64,000 nucleotides of DNA from an uncultured Pedosphaera sp. (GTDB lineage Bacteria > Verrucomicrobiota > Verrucomicrobiia > Limisphaerales > Pedosphaeraceae): the NCBI GenBank assembly GCA_903918755.1, contig CAIXFN010000079.1, positions 17,908 through 81,907 on the forward strand, given 5' to 3'. The translations under genes were made by a program, and so were the position numbers. Below the pieces are notes generated by a model. The model had not been told where the DNA came from. It saw only the letters and a program-made list of their open reading frames with translations, and did no database searches. This document shows, in pieces, positions 31,101-38,212 of the stretch; positions within the stretch are counted from its first letter, which is position 1; each line of letters opens with the position of its first letter.

Positions 31101-31841
31101 GAGTTGCTAACGGAAATCCGCAGGCCCGCCCAGCGCGAATCCGCAACCTTCAAAGCCGACGCCTTGAAACAGTTGAAAAAACTCAAGACAGGTTACGTCA
31201 GGACGTATCTGGGGCTTTACCAGAGAGCCCGCCTCAGCCTCGCCCAGGACAAGGAAAAGAAAGACCTGCTCGGCGATTACCGCCTCAAGCAGCTGCGCCG
31301 GCTCGCCACGATCACGTCCATCAATTCCGTCCAGTTAACCGAGTTCGATATTCAAGTCGGCAAACTCCGCACCGGCACGGTGCTCACAGATAAAGACTTG
31401 GATAACGACCCAAAATCTCCAGACGGATTCTTACCCGGCATGGAGGACACGAGCGTATCCGCCGACATGCGTCTCGCAGGGCTCAAAACCGAACTCGAAA
31501 AGATTCACAAAAGCTGGACGAAAAGCCTGCTCAACGATCTTGCCGACCCGGTCATCCAGGCGAATCTTGAGTTGCTAAAAGCCCCGCAGAAAAAGCTGCT
31601 CCAGGATTTCGCGGCGGCCAAAGAACTGCCCGATGAAATATCCGCGGATTTTCTCACTGCCATCCAGCAGGCGCTGTCGGGTTTGGCGAAACTGCCCGTG
31701 CGCCTCGAAGATTTGAAAAAAGCACTGTTCCCTGACGGCAGCCCGGCCACTCCCGCCGAATTCAAGGAAAGGTTCACGGCTTATCTCGACCAGATTCTAA
31801 AGGGCCGCGAGGCCGCCAAGATTCGGCTGGTCATTGAATAA
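28131..31841 (+). CDS. brxC: BrxC/PglY-type large ATPase of BREX
   Basis: The 1,236-residue protein has Walker A GNYGTGKSHLM (about residues 67-77) and Walker B LLLVVDELLDYL (about 172-183). A long mostly helical body with coiled-coil stretches (about 960-1180) follows. Size, motifs and position identify the BrxC/PglY family, the large ATPase needed for BREX defence and, in studied systems, for host methylation. The ATG at 28131 is coupled to brxF; the frame is open further upstream only as a shadow of brxF. It is followed 17 nt later by a lower-GC inserted gene. Confidence 0.92.
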   Translation: MNYSELIHFQPIESVIELRQANRSDKAKDLVRTYAISADMAERLCGLVFPQLQYAKPQDNRGLLIVGNYGTGKSHLMSVLSAVAESEEMGALLSNEKVRQAAPSIAGKFKVIRLEIGSTEMSLRAIITGHVEQALAEWGINYQFPAADKVRENKTSLEAMMDAFHQKFPHHGLLLVVDELLDYLRSRKDQALILDLGFLREVGEVCKDLRFRFLAGVQEAIFDSTRFAHVADSLGRVKDRFQQVKIATTDVKFVVSHRLLEKSPAQLVAIREYLTPFAKYYGNMTERLDDYAALFPIHPDYVETFERIPIVEKRGVLQIISFAIKQLVGQPVPTDRPGIVAFDSYWKALKDNAAHRSLPEVKAIIECSTTLEDKVQSAFPKKTYKPMAVRIIEGLSVHRLTTGDAPIGLTPEELRDKLCLFHSGVAEMGGDPADDLLSVIENTLREIHKTVSGQFISTNKDNRQYFLDLKKTDDYDALVEKRSETLSDDVLDRYYYDALKQVLECTDIPTHITGFQIWQHEIEWSDRKAGRLGYLFFGAPNERSTAVPTREFYLYFIQPFDKPDYTDEKRADEVFFRLTGKDDEFTLSLKLYAAALELGSISSGLKKQTYEKKALEHLGNLTKWLRDRIFQAVEVTYQGSRKKFVEWLKVAGGGGTLNIRDAVNAVASKCLGEHFTNCAPEYPHFSTLLTYGQGGNAPQAAQEALRGIAQPTRTKQANAMLDALELLDAEKIDPTKSPYARHILALLKAKGQGQVVNRPEIITTMEPGIEFMLPDKFRLEPLWVCVTLAALVHSGDAVLAIPGAKFDATSLGTLATTPVADLLNFKHVERPKDWNIPSLKALFELMELSPGQAVMVTQGSVEDVQQLHKVINERVEKLVRANQQLASGIPFWGQNIFTDAEVENFSSLLVRAKEFLESLQAYNTPGKLKNFKYDAEDIKGYATTFARLREVEQLQSYCAELAQFTQYLSAAEGILPEGHPWVAESKQKRTELLTEIRRPAQRESATFKADALKQLKKLKTGYVRTYLGLYQRARLSLAQDKEKKDLLGDYRLKQLRRLATITSINSVQLTEFDIQVGKLRTGTVLTDKDLDNDPKSPDGFLPGMEDTSVSADMRLAGLKTELEKIHKSWTKSLLNDLADPVIQANLELLKAPQKKLLQDFAAAKELPDEISADFLTAIQQALSGLAKLPVRLEDLKKALFPDGSPATPAEFKERFTAYLDQILKGREAAKIRLVIE

Positions 31842-31858
31842 TACCTATTCCAAACAAT

Positions 31859-32737
31859 ATGACAAATCCCGCATTAGTAGCATCGAAGCAGATCTCCCAG
31901 CTTGTTTGGCAGGTCTTCGATCTTGTCTCAGATATTTCTGAGATTGCTGAACCAACTGGCGTCGTGAACGAAGACAGGATTACCTATGAAATTCAACTTC
32001 GCAATGCCCTTGAGCGCGAGTTCCGGCTGATTTCTGCGACACTCGAGCATTTTGGGCTTAGAGACCAACTGGCTGAGTTGAGAGTAGGATTTGAAAAACT
32101 GACAGACAAAATTATTGCCTACGAATACGATGGTGAATCTGGGTATTGGTTCTCAACGACGCAGACATTCCTGAATGATTATCTCGATGTTATCCGGCTT
32201 TTTCTGCCCGTTAATGATTCTAACACCCAAATGGCAGCGCTGGAAATTCTTGAGAATATGCTTCGCAGCACAGCAGTGTTGATGTCAAAGCACGATTTGG
32301 TGCCCAAAAATGAGACCGAGGTAAATCGTTTCATGGAAACTTTTATCAAAGCCGCATTCCCCAAGGCTTTATATAATCCATCAGTTCCATCTGTCTTAAA
32401 ATCATATCATCCAGAATTTGGCATACCTGAGCTCCAAGTTCTGATTGAATACAAATTTGCCGAAGACGAAGTCGAACTAAAAGCAGCCGTTGACGGTGTA
32501 TTAACAGATACCCGCGGATATTCGGGGGACGCACAGTGGAGATTTTTCTTCGCAGTTTTTTACTTAACAGATGCCTTCAGCACGGAGACGAGGGTGCGGG
32601 CGCATTTTGAGCAGTGTGGCGTACCTGATTCGTGGAGAATTATCGTTTTGAATGGAGCGGGCGGCCGAAAAAAGAAAAACATACCGCCTGTTGCTGCAGA
32701 AGTCCCAACCACTACGGTTACACCAATTGTCGCTTAA
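31859..32737 (+). CDS. DpnII/MboI-like PD-(D/E)XK nuclease inserted in the BREX operon
   Basis: The 292-residue protein has an alpha-helical N-terminal two-thirds. Its C-terminal domain, from about residue 180, contains IPELQVLIEYKFA (Glu191, Glu197, Lys199). This resembles the E-x-K core of the DpnII/MboI-type restriction endonuclease domain, followed by the ALYSGDAQWRFFFAVFYLTD-like helix-strand part. It is not a BREX core gene. Base composition is visibly lower in GC than brxC, and the last ten residues (VPTTTVTPIVA) look like a disordered tail. It sits 17 nt after brxC and 6 nt before pglXI. It is probably an accessory DNA- or RNA-cleaving nuclease; the target is unknown and the family call is by pattern only. 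Confidence 0.6.
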   Translation: MTNPALVASKQISQLVWQVFDLVSDISEIAEPTGVVNEDRITYEIQLRNALEREFRLISATLEHFGLRDQLAELRVGFEKLTDKIIAYEYDGESGYWFSTTQTFLNDYLDVIRLFLPVNDSNTQMAALEILENMLRSTAVLMSKHDLVPKNETEVNRFMETFIKAAFPKALYNPSVPSVLKSYHPEFGIPELQVLIEYKFAEDEVELKAAVDGVLTDTRGYSGDAQWRFFFAVFYLTDAFSTETRVRAHFEQCGVPDSWRIIVLNGAGGRKKKNIPPVAAEVPTTTVTPIVA

Positions 32738-32743
32738 GTTCCA

Positions 32744-35599
32744 ATGAGTCAATCCAACCTCAATCTCGCCGGCAAGTCCACCGGGCCGGTGGAATGTCTC
32801 GGCCAGAAGTTTCCCAGCGAGGAAGCGCGGCGCGAACACTTTCTGAAATTGCTCGCGCAGAAGTTGAAAGACCCCACGTTCCGCAAGATTGAAGGCTTCC
32901 CCAACGGCAAGGACGAGGACATTCTCGCGCTGTCCGATCCACCCTACTACACCGCCTGCCCAAATCCGTGGTTGGGCGAGTTCATCAAAAGTTACGGTAA
33001 GCCCTACGACCCGAAACAAGCCTACCACCGGGAACCATTTGCGGCGGACGTCAGCGAAGGCAAGGGGAATCCGATTTACAACGCCCACACATACCACACC
33101 AAGGTCCCGCATCGCGCCATCATGCGCTACATCCTGCACTACACCGAGCCGGGCGATGTTTTGCTAGATGGCTTTTGCGGCACGGGCATGACTGGCGTGG
33201 CAGCCGAACTCTGCGGCAGCCGGACCGAGGTGCAAGAACTCGGGTATCGAGTTCTGGACGATGGAACAATTCTTAACGAGGAAGGGAAAGCTTTTTCCAA
33301 AATCGGGACTCGATGGACTGCGTTGAATGATTTATCCCCAGCCGCATCATTCATTGCTTACAACTACACCACTCCTGCAGACCTTGATGCATTTGAACGC
33401 GAGGCGAAACTTATCCTTAACGAAATTGAGGCTGAGCTTGGTTGGATGTATGAAACAAAGCACACAGATGGGAAAACAAAGGGGAGGATCAACTTCACGG
33501 TTTGGAGCGATGTTTTCTCCTGTCCGGAATGTTCTAGCGAAGTCGTATTTTGGGACGAGGCTGTCGAAGAAGGCGAAGTGAAAGAGCAAATTCAATGCCC
33601 ACAATGCCATGCACTTCTCAGGAAAAGGAATCTTGAACGGAAAACTGTTGCAATATTTGACACGCATAGCAAAACAACCATTTCACGCGCCACACGAACG
33701 CCGGTGCTCATTAACTACAACGTTGGCGGCGAGCGTTACGAAAAGAAGCCTGACGCGTCAGATTTGCTGTTGATCGATCGGATTGAGAAAACTCCATGCC
33801 ATTATTGGTATCCAACGACCAAGCTTGAGCGCGACACGGATCTTTGGCTAGAGCGCGACTACTCAAGTCTTGGGATTTTTTCAATTGATGCATTCTACAC
33901 AAAACGAAGCCTTTTCATGTCGGCTTTCTGTCGACATACTATCATGCGACGTGAGGGTCGTTTACGCGGCATCCTTTGGTTCTGGTTTCAGGCCGTTTTA
34001 ATGGGTTTCGCACTTGTTAACCGCTATCTCAAGAACGCCTTTTCGCAAGTTAATCGAATCCTAAGCGGAACGCTCTACGTGGGTGCAATGCAGTCCGAAG
34101 TGAGCCCATGGTACTCTCTAAGTGGGAAAATCAAACGTTTGGCTGTTCTTAACTCGATCCGAAACCACAGCTCAATTGTTGCCACCAGTTCGGCGGCAAA
34201 AGTGGACTGTCCTGCAAATTCCCTCGATTACATTTTCATAGATCCACCTTTCGGAAGCAACATTATTTACTCTGACTTGAGCCTCATCTGGGAGGCTTGG
34301 CTGAAACTCGGAACGAAGCTCGGCGAGGAAGCCGTGGTTCACAGGCGAAAGCAGGTTGGGGCGCTAAGCCTATCAGGTTATGCGGAACTGATGCGTCAGT
34401 GTTTCGAGGAATACCACCGCATCCTAAAGCCCGGGCGGTGGATTACTATTGAATTTTCTAACACCAAGGCCAGCGTCTGGAATGCAATCCAAACCGCTTT
34501 GCAAGAGGCCGGTTTCGTTGTTGCCAATGTGGCGGCGCTAGACAAACAGGTCGGCAGCTTCAAAGCTGTCACAACTACTACTGCCGTCAAACAAGACCTG
34601 GTCATTTCAGCCTATAAGCCGAACGGCGGCTTGGAGGAGCGCTTTGCCAAGCGCGGCGGGACCGAGGAGGGCGTTTGGGATTTCACTCGCACGCATTTGA
34701 AGAATCTGCCGGTCGTCAAAGCTAAAGGCGGGCAGATTGAAATCATTGCCGAGCGGGATCCACGGATTCTCTATGACCGGATGGTTGCGTTTTACGTTGG
34801 GCATTCCACGCCAGTACCGCTCAGTTCGGCTGAGTTTCAGGCTGGTTTGGCGGAGAAATTCCCGGAACGTGACGGGATGTTTTTCCTCGCTGACCAGGTC
34901 AACGAATACGATAAAAAGCGAGCCCAGGTAGAAAGCATCGGCCAGTTGTCCATCTTCGTCGAAGACGAGCGTAGCGCCATCAACTGGCTGCGCAGTTTCC
35001 TCAAAGACCGCCCGTCCACTTCGCAGGACATTCAGCCGGAGTTCATGCAGCAGCTGGGCGCAAGTTGGAAAAAATGGGAGGCCCGGCCCGAAATGAGCGC
35101 ATTGCTTGATCAGAATTTTCTGTGCTTTGACGGTGCCGGGGACGTGCCCAGTCAAATTCACAGCTACCTGTCCACGCAATTCAAAGAGTTGCGCAACCTC
35201 GCCAAAGATTCCGCGCAGTTGAAGGCCAAAGCCAAAAACCGCTGGTACGTCCCGGATCCGAAGAAGAACGTTGACGTGGAGACTCTCCGCAACAAACGGT
35301 TGCTCGAAGAGTTTTGGTCATACCTGCCCGATGGCTACACGCCACCCGCGCTCACGGCCACCAAGGGCCAGACCCTGCCCGGCCTGACCGTCCCGCGTCC
35401 CAAAATTCCCAAAGGCAAAAAGCTCAAGGAAATCCGCACCGAAGCCGTACGCGTCGGCTTCAAGCACTGCTACCAGCAAAAGGATTACACCACCATCCTC
35501 GTCGTCGCCGAGATGATTCCCGACAGCGTCCTGAACGAGGACGAACAATTGCAGATGATTTATGATACCGCTGTCACACGAAGCGGCGGTGCGGAATAA
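32744..35599 (+). CDS. pglXI: PglXI-type adenine-specific DNA methyltransferase of BREX type 3
   Basis: The 951-residue protein has a DPPY at residues 65-68, the SAM-binding FCGTGMTG at 144-151 and a catalytic-type IDPPFGSN near residue 500. A zinc ribbon lies between (CPEC at about 260, CPQC at about 285). This permuted two-part methyltransferase fits PglXI of type 3 BREX, which would mark the host chromosome by N6-adenine methylation. The last 300 residues (Lys-rich PRPKIPKGKKLKEIR) are of unknown role. DNA from roughly 33.23 to 34.6 kb is lower in GC than either end of the gene, so the specificity-determining middle may have been exchanged. Transcription context: third core gene. Confidence 0.88.
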   Translation: MSQSNLNLAGKSTGPVECLGQKFPSEEARREHFLKLLAQKLKDPTFRKIEGFPNGKDEDILALSDPPYYTACPNPWLGEFIKSYGKPYDPKQAYHREPFAADVSEGKGNPIYNAHTYHTKVPHRAIMRYILHYTEPGDVLLDGFCGTGMTGVAAELCGSRTEVQELGYRVLDDGTILNEEGKAFSKIGTRWTALNDLSPAASFIAYNYTTPADLDAFEREAKLILNEIEAELGWMYETKHTDGKTKGRINFTVWSDVFSCPECSSEVVFWDEAVEEGEVKEQIQCPQCHALLRKRNLERKTVAIFDTHSKTTISRATRTPVLINYNVGGERYEKKPDASDLLLIDRIEKTPCHYWYPTTKLERDTDLWLERDYSSLGIFSIDAFYTKRSLFMSAFCRHTIMRREGRLRGILWFWFQAVLMGFALVNRYLKNAFSQVNRILSGTLYVGAMQSEVSPWYSLSGKIKRLAVLNSIRNHSSIVATSSAAKVDCPANSLDYIFIDPPFGSNIIYSDLSLIWEAWLKLGTKLGEEAVVHRRKQVGALSLSGYAELMRQCFEEYHRILKPGRWITIEFSNTKASVWNAIQTALQEAGFVVANVAALDKQVGSFKAVTTTTAVKQDLVISAYKPNGGLEERFAKRGGTEEGVWDFTRTHLKNLPVVKAKGGQIEIIAERDPRILYDRMVAFYVGHSTPVPLSSAEFQAGLAEKFPERDGMFFLADQVNEYDKKRAQVESIGQLSIFVEDERSAINWLRSFLKDRPSTSQDIQPEFMQQLGASWKKWEARPEMSALLDQNFLCFDGAGDVPSQIHSYLSTQFKELRNLAKDSAQLKAKAKNRWYVPDPKKNVDVETLRNKRLLEEFWSYLPDGYTPPALTATKGQTLPGLTVPRPKIPKGKKLKEIRTEAVRVGFKHCYQQKDYTTILVVAEMIPDSVLNEDEQLQMIYDTAVTRSGGAE

Positions 35600-35614
35600 T
35601 TTCGTATAGATAAT

Positions 35615-37006
35615 ATGATAACTCAATTGGGATTCAATAATTTCAAAGCCTGGGAGAAGTTTGGCCCGGCGCGATTTGCACCGCTCACTGTGTTATTTGG
35701 CTCTAATAGTTCAGGAAAGAGCAGCGTGGCGCAGTTTTTATTGATGTTGAAGCAAACTGTGGAATCGCAAGACAAGAAAATGGTTTTCAACATTGGCAGT
35801 ACAAAAACCGCTGTCGACTTGGGTAATTTTTACGAAATGGTTTTTGAGCATGATGAGGCACGCAAGATTTCCGTTAATCTCACGTGGACACTGCCCACTG
35901 CGCTTAAACTTTCTGATACATATGCCAGGAGGATTTATGCGGGCGAAACAGTATCGTTTAATGCCGAGACGGGGTTAAACGTTTCTAAAAGTCCTGTTCT
36001 TGGCGTTGATTATATGAATTACACCTTGGGAAATCCCGAGACGGATGGAATGGCGGTCGGAATGAAAAGAACTGACAGTCCCAAGCTGCCTTTTGAGCTA
36101 ACCGCCAGAAATTACGATTTTGTGCGGAATCCAGGCCGAGTATGGCCGATCACCGCGCCGATTAAGTGTTACGGTTTTCCTGATGAGGTGGTAAATTATT
36201 TTCAAAATGCGGATGTTGTCAAAGCGCTTGGTTTCAATTTCGAAAAGCTTTTCCAAAATCTCTTCTATCTTGGCCCATTGCGCGAAAGATTTATCCGCCA
36301 ATATACCTGGACAGGGGAGGCCCCTGAGCATGTGGGATGGAAGGGGGAACAGGCCATCCCGGCAATTCTCGCCGCTCGCGAGCGCAAATTAAACGGGGGC
36401 AAGAGGAAACGGAACCGGCTTTTTGCTGAAATGATTGCCCACTGGCTGAAACAGATGGGACTGATTGAGGAATTCGAGGTAAAGCAAATTGCCCCAAAGC
36501 GCCGTGAATATGAAGTGCTCGTAAAGACCCGGGGGGCTGAAAAGTGGGTGAACATTACCGACGTGGGCTTTGGCATTTCACAATTCCTGCCGGTTTTAGT
36601 TCAGTGTTTTCACGCGCCCCCAGGCTCAATAATTATCATGGAACAACCTGAAATTCATCTTCATCCCCTGGCTCAGGCGTGGTTGGCCGATCTGTTCATT
36701 GAGGTCATTCATTCATGGGAAAATGGCGCGCCTCGTGGGATTCAATTGATCATTGAAAGCCATTCGGAGCATTTTCTTCGTCGACTCCAGCGCAGGATTG
36801 CTGAGAAATTAGTGACAAAAGACGAAATTGCCGCCTACTTCTGCGAACCAGTGACACGCGGCAGTCGTTTGATCCCACTGGATGTGGATTTATTCGGCAA
36901 TATAAGAAATTGGCCCGATAAGTTTTTTGGCGACACGATGGAGGACGCAGTGGCCATGACCGATGCGCAGGCGCAACGGATGCAAGTAGGGGAGCGCCCG
37001 CAATGA
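35615..37006 (+). CDS. ABC/OLD-like AAA ATPase (DUF3696-like) paired with a PIN nuclease
   Basis: The 463-residue protein begins ITQLGFNNFKAWEKF and has Walker A GSNSSGKS (29-36). A GFGISQFLPVLVQC signature-like segment follows, then Walker B IIIMEQPEIHLHP (about 340) and the switch motif IESHSEHFLRRLQRR. This SMC/RecF-type head without long coiled coils is common in defence modules (OLD, Septu PtuA, PARIS AriA, DUF3696 proteins). No TOPRIM domain follows, so effector activity probably lies in the next gene. That gene starts 4 bp before this stop (ATGA, 37003-37006). Composition is AT-richer than the BREX core. It is likely the sensor or regulator of the PIN protein. Confidence 0.75.
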   Translation: MITQLGFNNFKAWEKFGPARFAPLTVLFGSNSSGKSSVAQFLLMLKQTVESQDKKMVFNIGSTKTAVDLGNFYEMVFEHDEARKISVNLTWTLPTALKLSDTYARRIYAGETVSFNAETGLNVSKSPVLGVDYMNYTLGNPETDGMAVGMKRTDSPKLPFELTARNYDFVRNPGRVWPITAPIKCYGFPDEVVNYFQNADVVKALGFNFEKLFQNLFYLGPLRERFIRQYTWTGEAPEHVGWKGEQAIPAILAARERKLNGGKRKRNRLFAEMIAHWLKQMGLIEEFEVKQIAPKRREYEVLVKTRGAEKWVNITDVGFGISQFLPVLVQCFHAPPGSIIIMEQPEIHLHPLAQAWLADLFIEVIHSWENGAPRGIQLIIESHSEHFLRRLQRRIAEKLVTKDEIAAYFCEPVTRGSRLIPLDVDLFGNIRNWPDKFFGDTMEDAVAMTDAQAQRMQVGERPQ

Positions 37007-37533
37007 GTAACCGCCCTTCTCCTTGTGTCGTTGACACAAATGTCGTTCTCGTCGCCAACAGGTTGTCCAACGATGCTTCTGTTGAGTGTATTCAGACTTG
37101 TGCGCGCCGGTTGCGCGAGATTTGTAATGGCGGCCACGTTGTCGTGGATGACCTGATGCGTATCTTCAACGAGTACCGGAGCAAGACTCTCAGAAAGAAA
37201 GGGCAACGAGAGGCGGGAGATGAATTTGTGCTTTGGGTAATTACCAATCTTTGGAATCCAGATCGATGCACTCAAGTCAAACTCAACCCGAAGCAAACCG
37301 ACGAGCAGGATTTTGATGAGTTTCCAGATCACGTCCATTTGAAAAGCTTTGACCGTTCCGACCGGGTCTTCGTCGCTGTGGCGAATGCGCACCCCAAACA
37401 TCCAAAGATCCTTGCCGCCTGCGACACGGATCATTGGTTTCACCGAGAGGCATTGGCAGAGAGTGGCATCACTGTTGATTTTCTGTGCGAGGCCGATGTT
37501 CGCCGGCTTGCAAAGCAAAAGGGCTATGAGTGA
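37003..37533 (+). CDS. PIN-domain nuclease, candidate effector
   Basis: The 176-residue protein has the acidic residues expected of a PIN RNase: Asp11 in VVDTNVVL, Glu57 in IFNEYRS, Asp117/Asp120 in SFDRSDRVFVAVA, and Asp141/Asp143 in AACDTDHW. PIN domains cut single-stranded RNA in many toxin-antitoxin modules. It overlaps the ATPase gene by 4 bp and the RNA ligase gene by 8 bp (ATGAGTGA). It has no dedicated small antitoxin next to it. I infer that the ATPase restrains or triggers it; this has not been shown. Confidence 0.72.
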   Translation: MSNRPSPCVVDTNVVLVANRLSNDASVECIQTCARRLREICNGGHVVVDDLMRIFNEYRSKTLRKKGQREAGDEFVLWVITNLWNPDRCTQVKLNPKQTDEQDFDEFPDHVHLKSFDRSDRVFVAVANAHPKHPKILAACDTDHWFHREALAESGITVDFLCEADVRRLAKQKGYE

Positions 37534-38212
37534 TTTCCACAAATTCCCTCATACCCCCCACCTGTTTTGGCTCGGTACCGGTGCGCCCCGCGACGATAAA
37601 ATTCTGCATCCGCCTCAGGTCGCTGAGTTTTTTTCCAGTGAAGTGATCATCGAAGAAAAGGTGGACGGCGCAAACATGGGCTTGTCTCTCGGCCCGGACG
37701 GTCGCGTGCGCGCCCAAAGTCGCGGGAACTACTTAGCTCCCGGTCGCAGTCATTCCCAATGGAATCCACTCTGGCCCTGGCTCGCCGAACGCCGGGACCG
37801 CTTGGAGGATGGCCTGCAAGGTGGCCTGATGCTGTTTGGCGAATGGTGCTACGCGCGCCATACCGTTCCGTATGACTCGTTGCCGGATTGGTTTCTCGGC
37901 TTTGACATTTTTGAAATGTCGGCGCGTCGATTTTGGTCGGTGGCTCGTCGTAATTTTTGGTTGCAGGAGCGGGGCCTGAGCTCGGTCCCGGAAGTGAAAC
38001 GCGGCAAATTTCGGCTGAATCAAATTCAGCCTCTCATCACAAGTTCAGCAGTTGGCCATGTTCCCATGGAAGGTATTTACCTGCGCCGCGATAGCGCCAA
38101 CTGGCTGGAGTCACGCGCCAAGGTTGTCAGCGCCGTATTCAAGCAGCAGATCGAAGAGCACTGGACCCGCAGGCCGGTGATTCCAAACCACCTCGCGTTG
38201 GCTCATGTTTGA
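37526..38212 (+). CDS. RNA ligase family protein (Rnl2/Rnl5-like nucleotidyltransferase)
   Basis: The 228-residue protein has the nucleotidyl-transfer motif I E-K-V-D-G-A-N with Lys45. It also has the motif III region LFGEWCYARHTVPY...GFDIFE, motif IV MEGIYLR and motif V RAKVV (about 195). This set is that of ATP-dependent RNA ligases of the Rnl2 type. It is short, so probably only the catalytic domain. The ATG at 37526 was chosen because the longer frame lies inside the PIN gene. Both ends overlap their neighbours by 8 bp. High GC, unlike the ATPase-PIN pair, suggests it came with the BREX core. It could reseal RNA cut by the PIN protein or by a phage. Confidence 0.8.
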   Translation: MSDFHKFPHTPHLFWLGTGAPRDDKILHPPQVAEFFSSEVIIEEKVDGANMGLSLGPDGRVRAQSRGNYLAPGRSHSQWNPLWPWLAERRDRLEDGLQGGLMLFGEWCYARHTVPYDSLPDWFLGFDIFEMSARRFWSVARRNFWLQERGLSSVPEVKRGKFRLNQIQPLITSSAVGHVPMEGIYLRRDSANWLESRAKVVSAVFKQQIEEHWTRRPVIPNHLALAHV

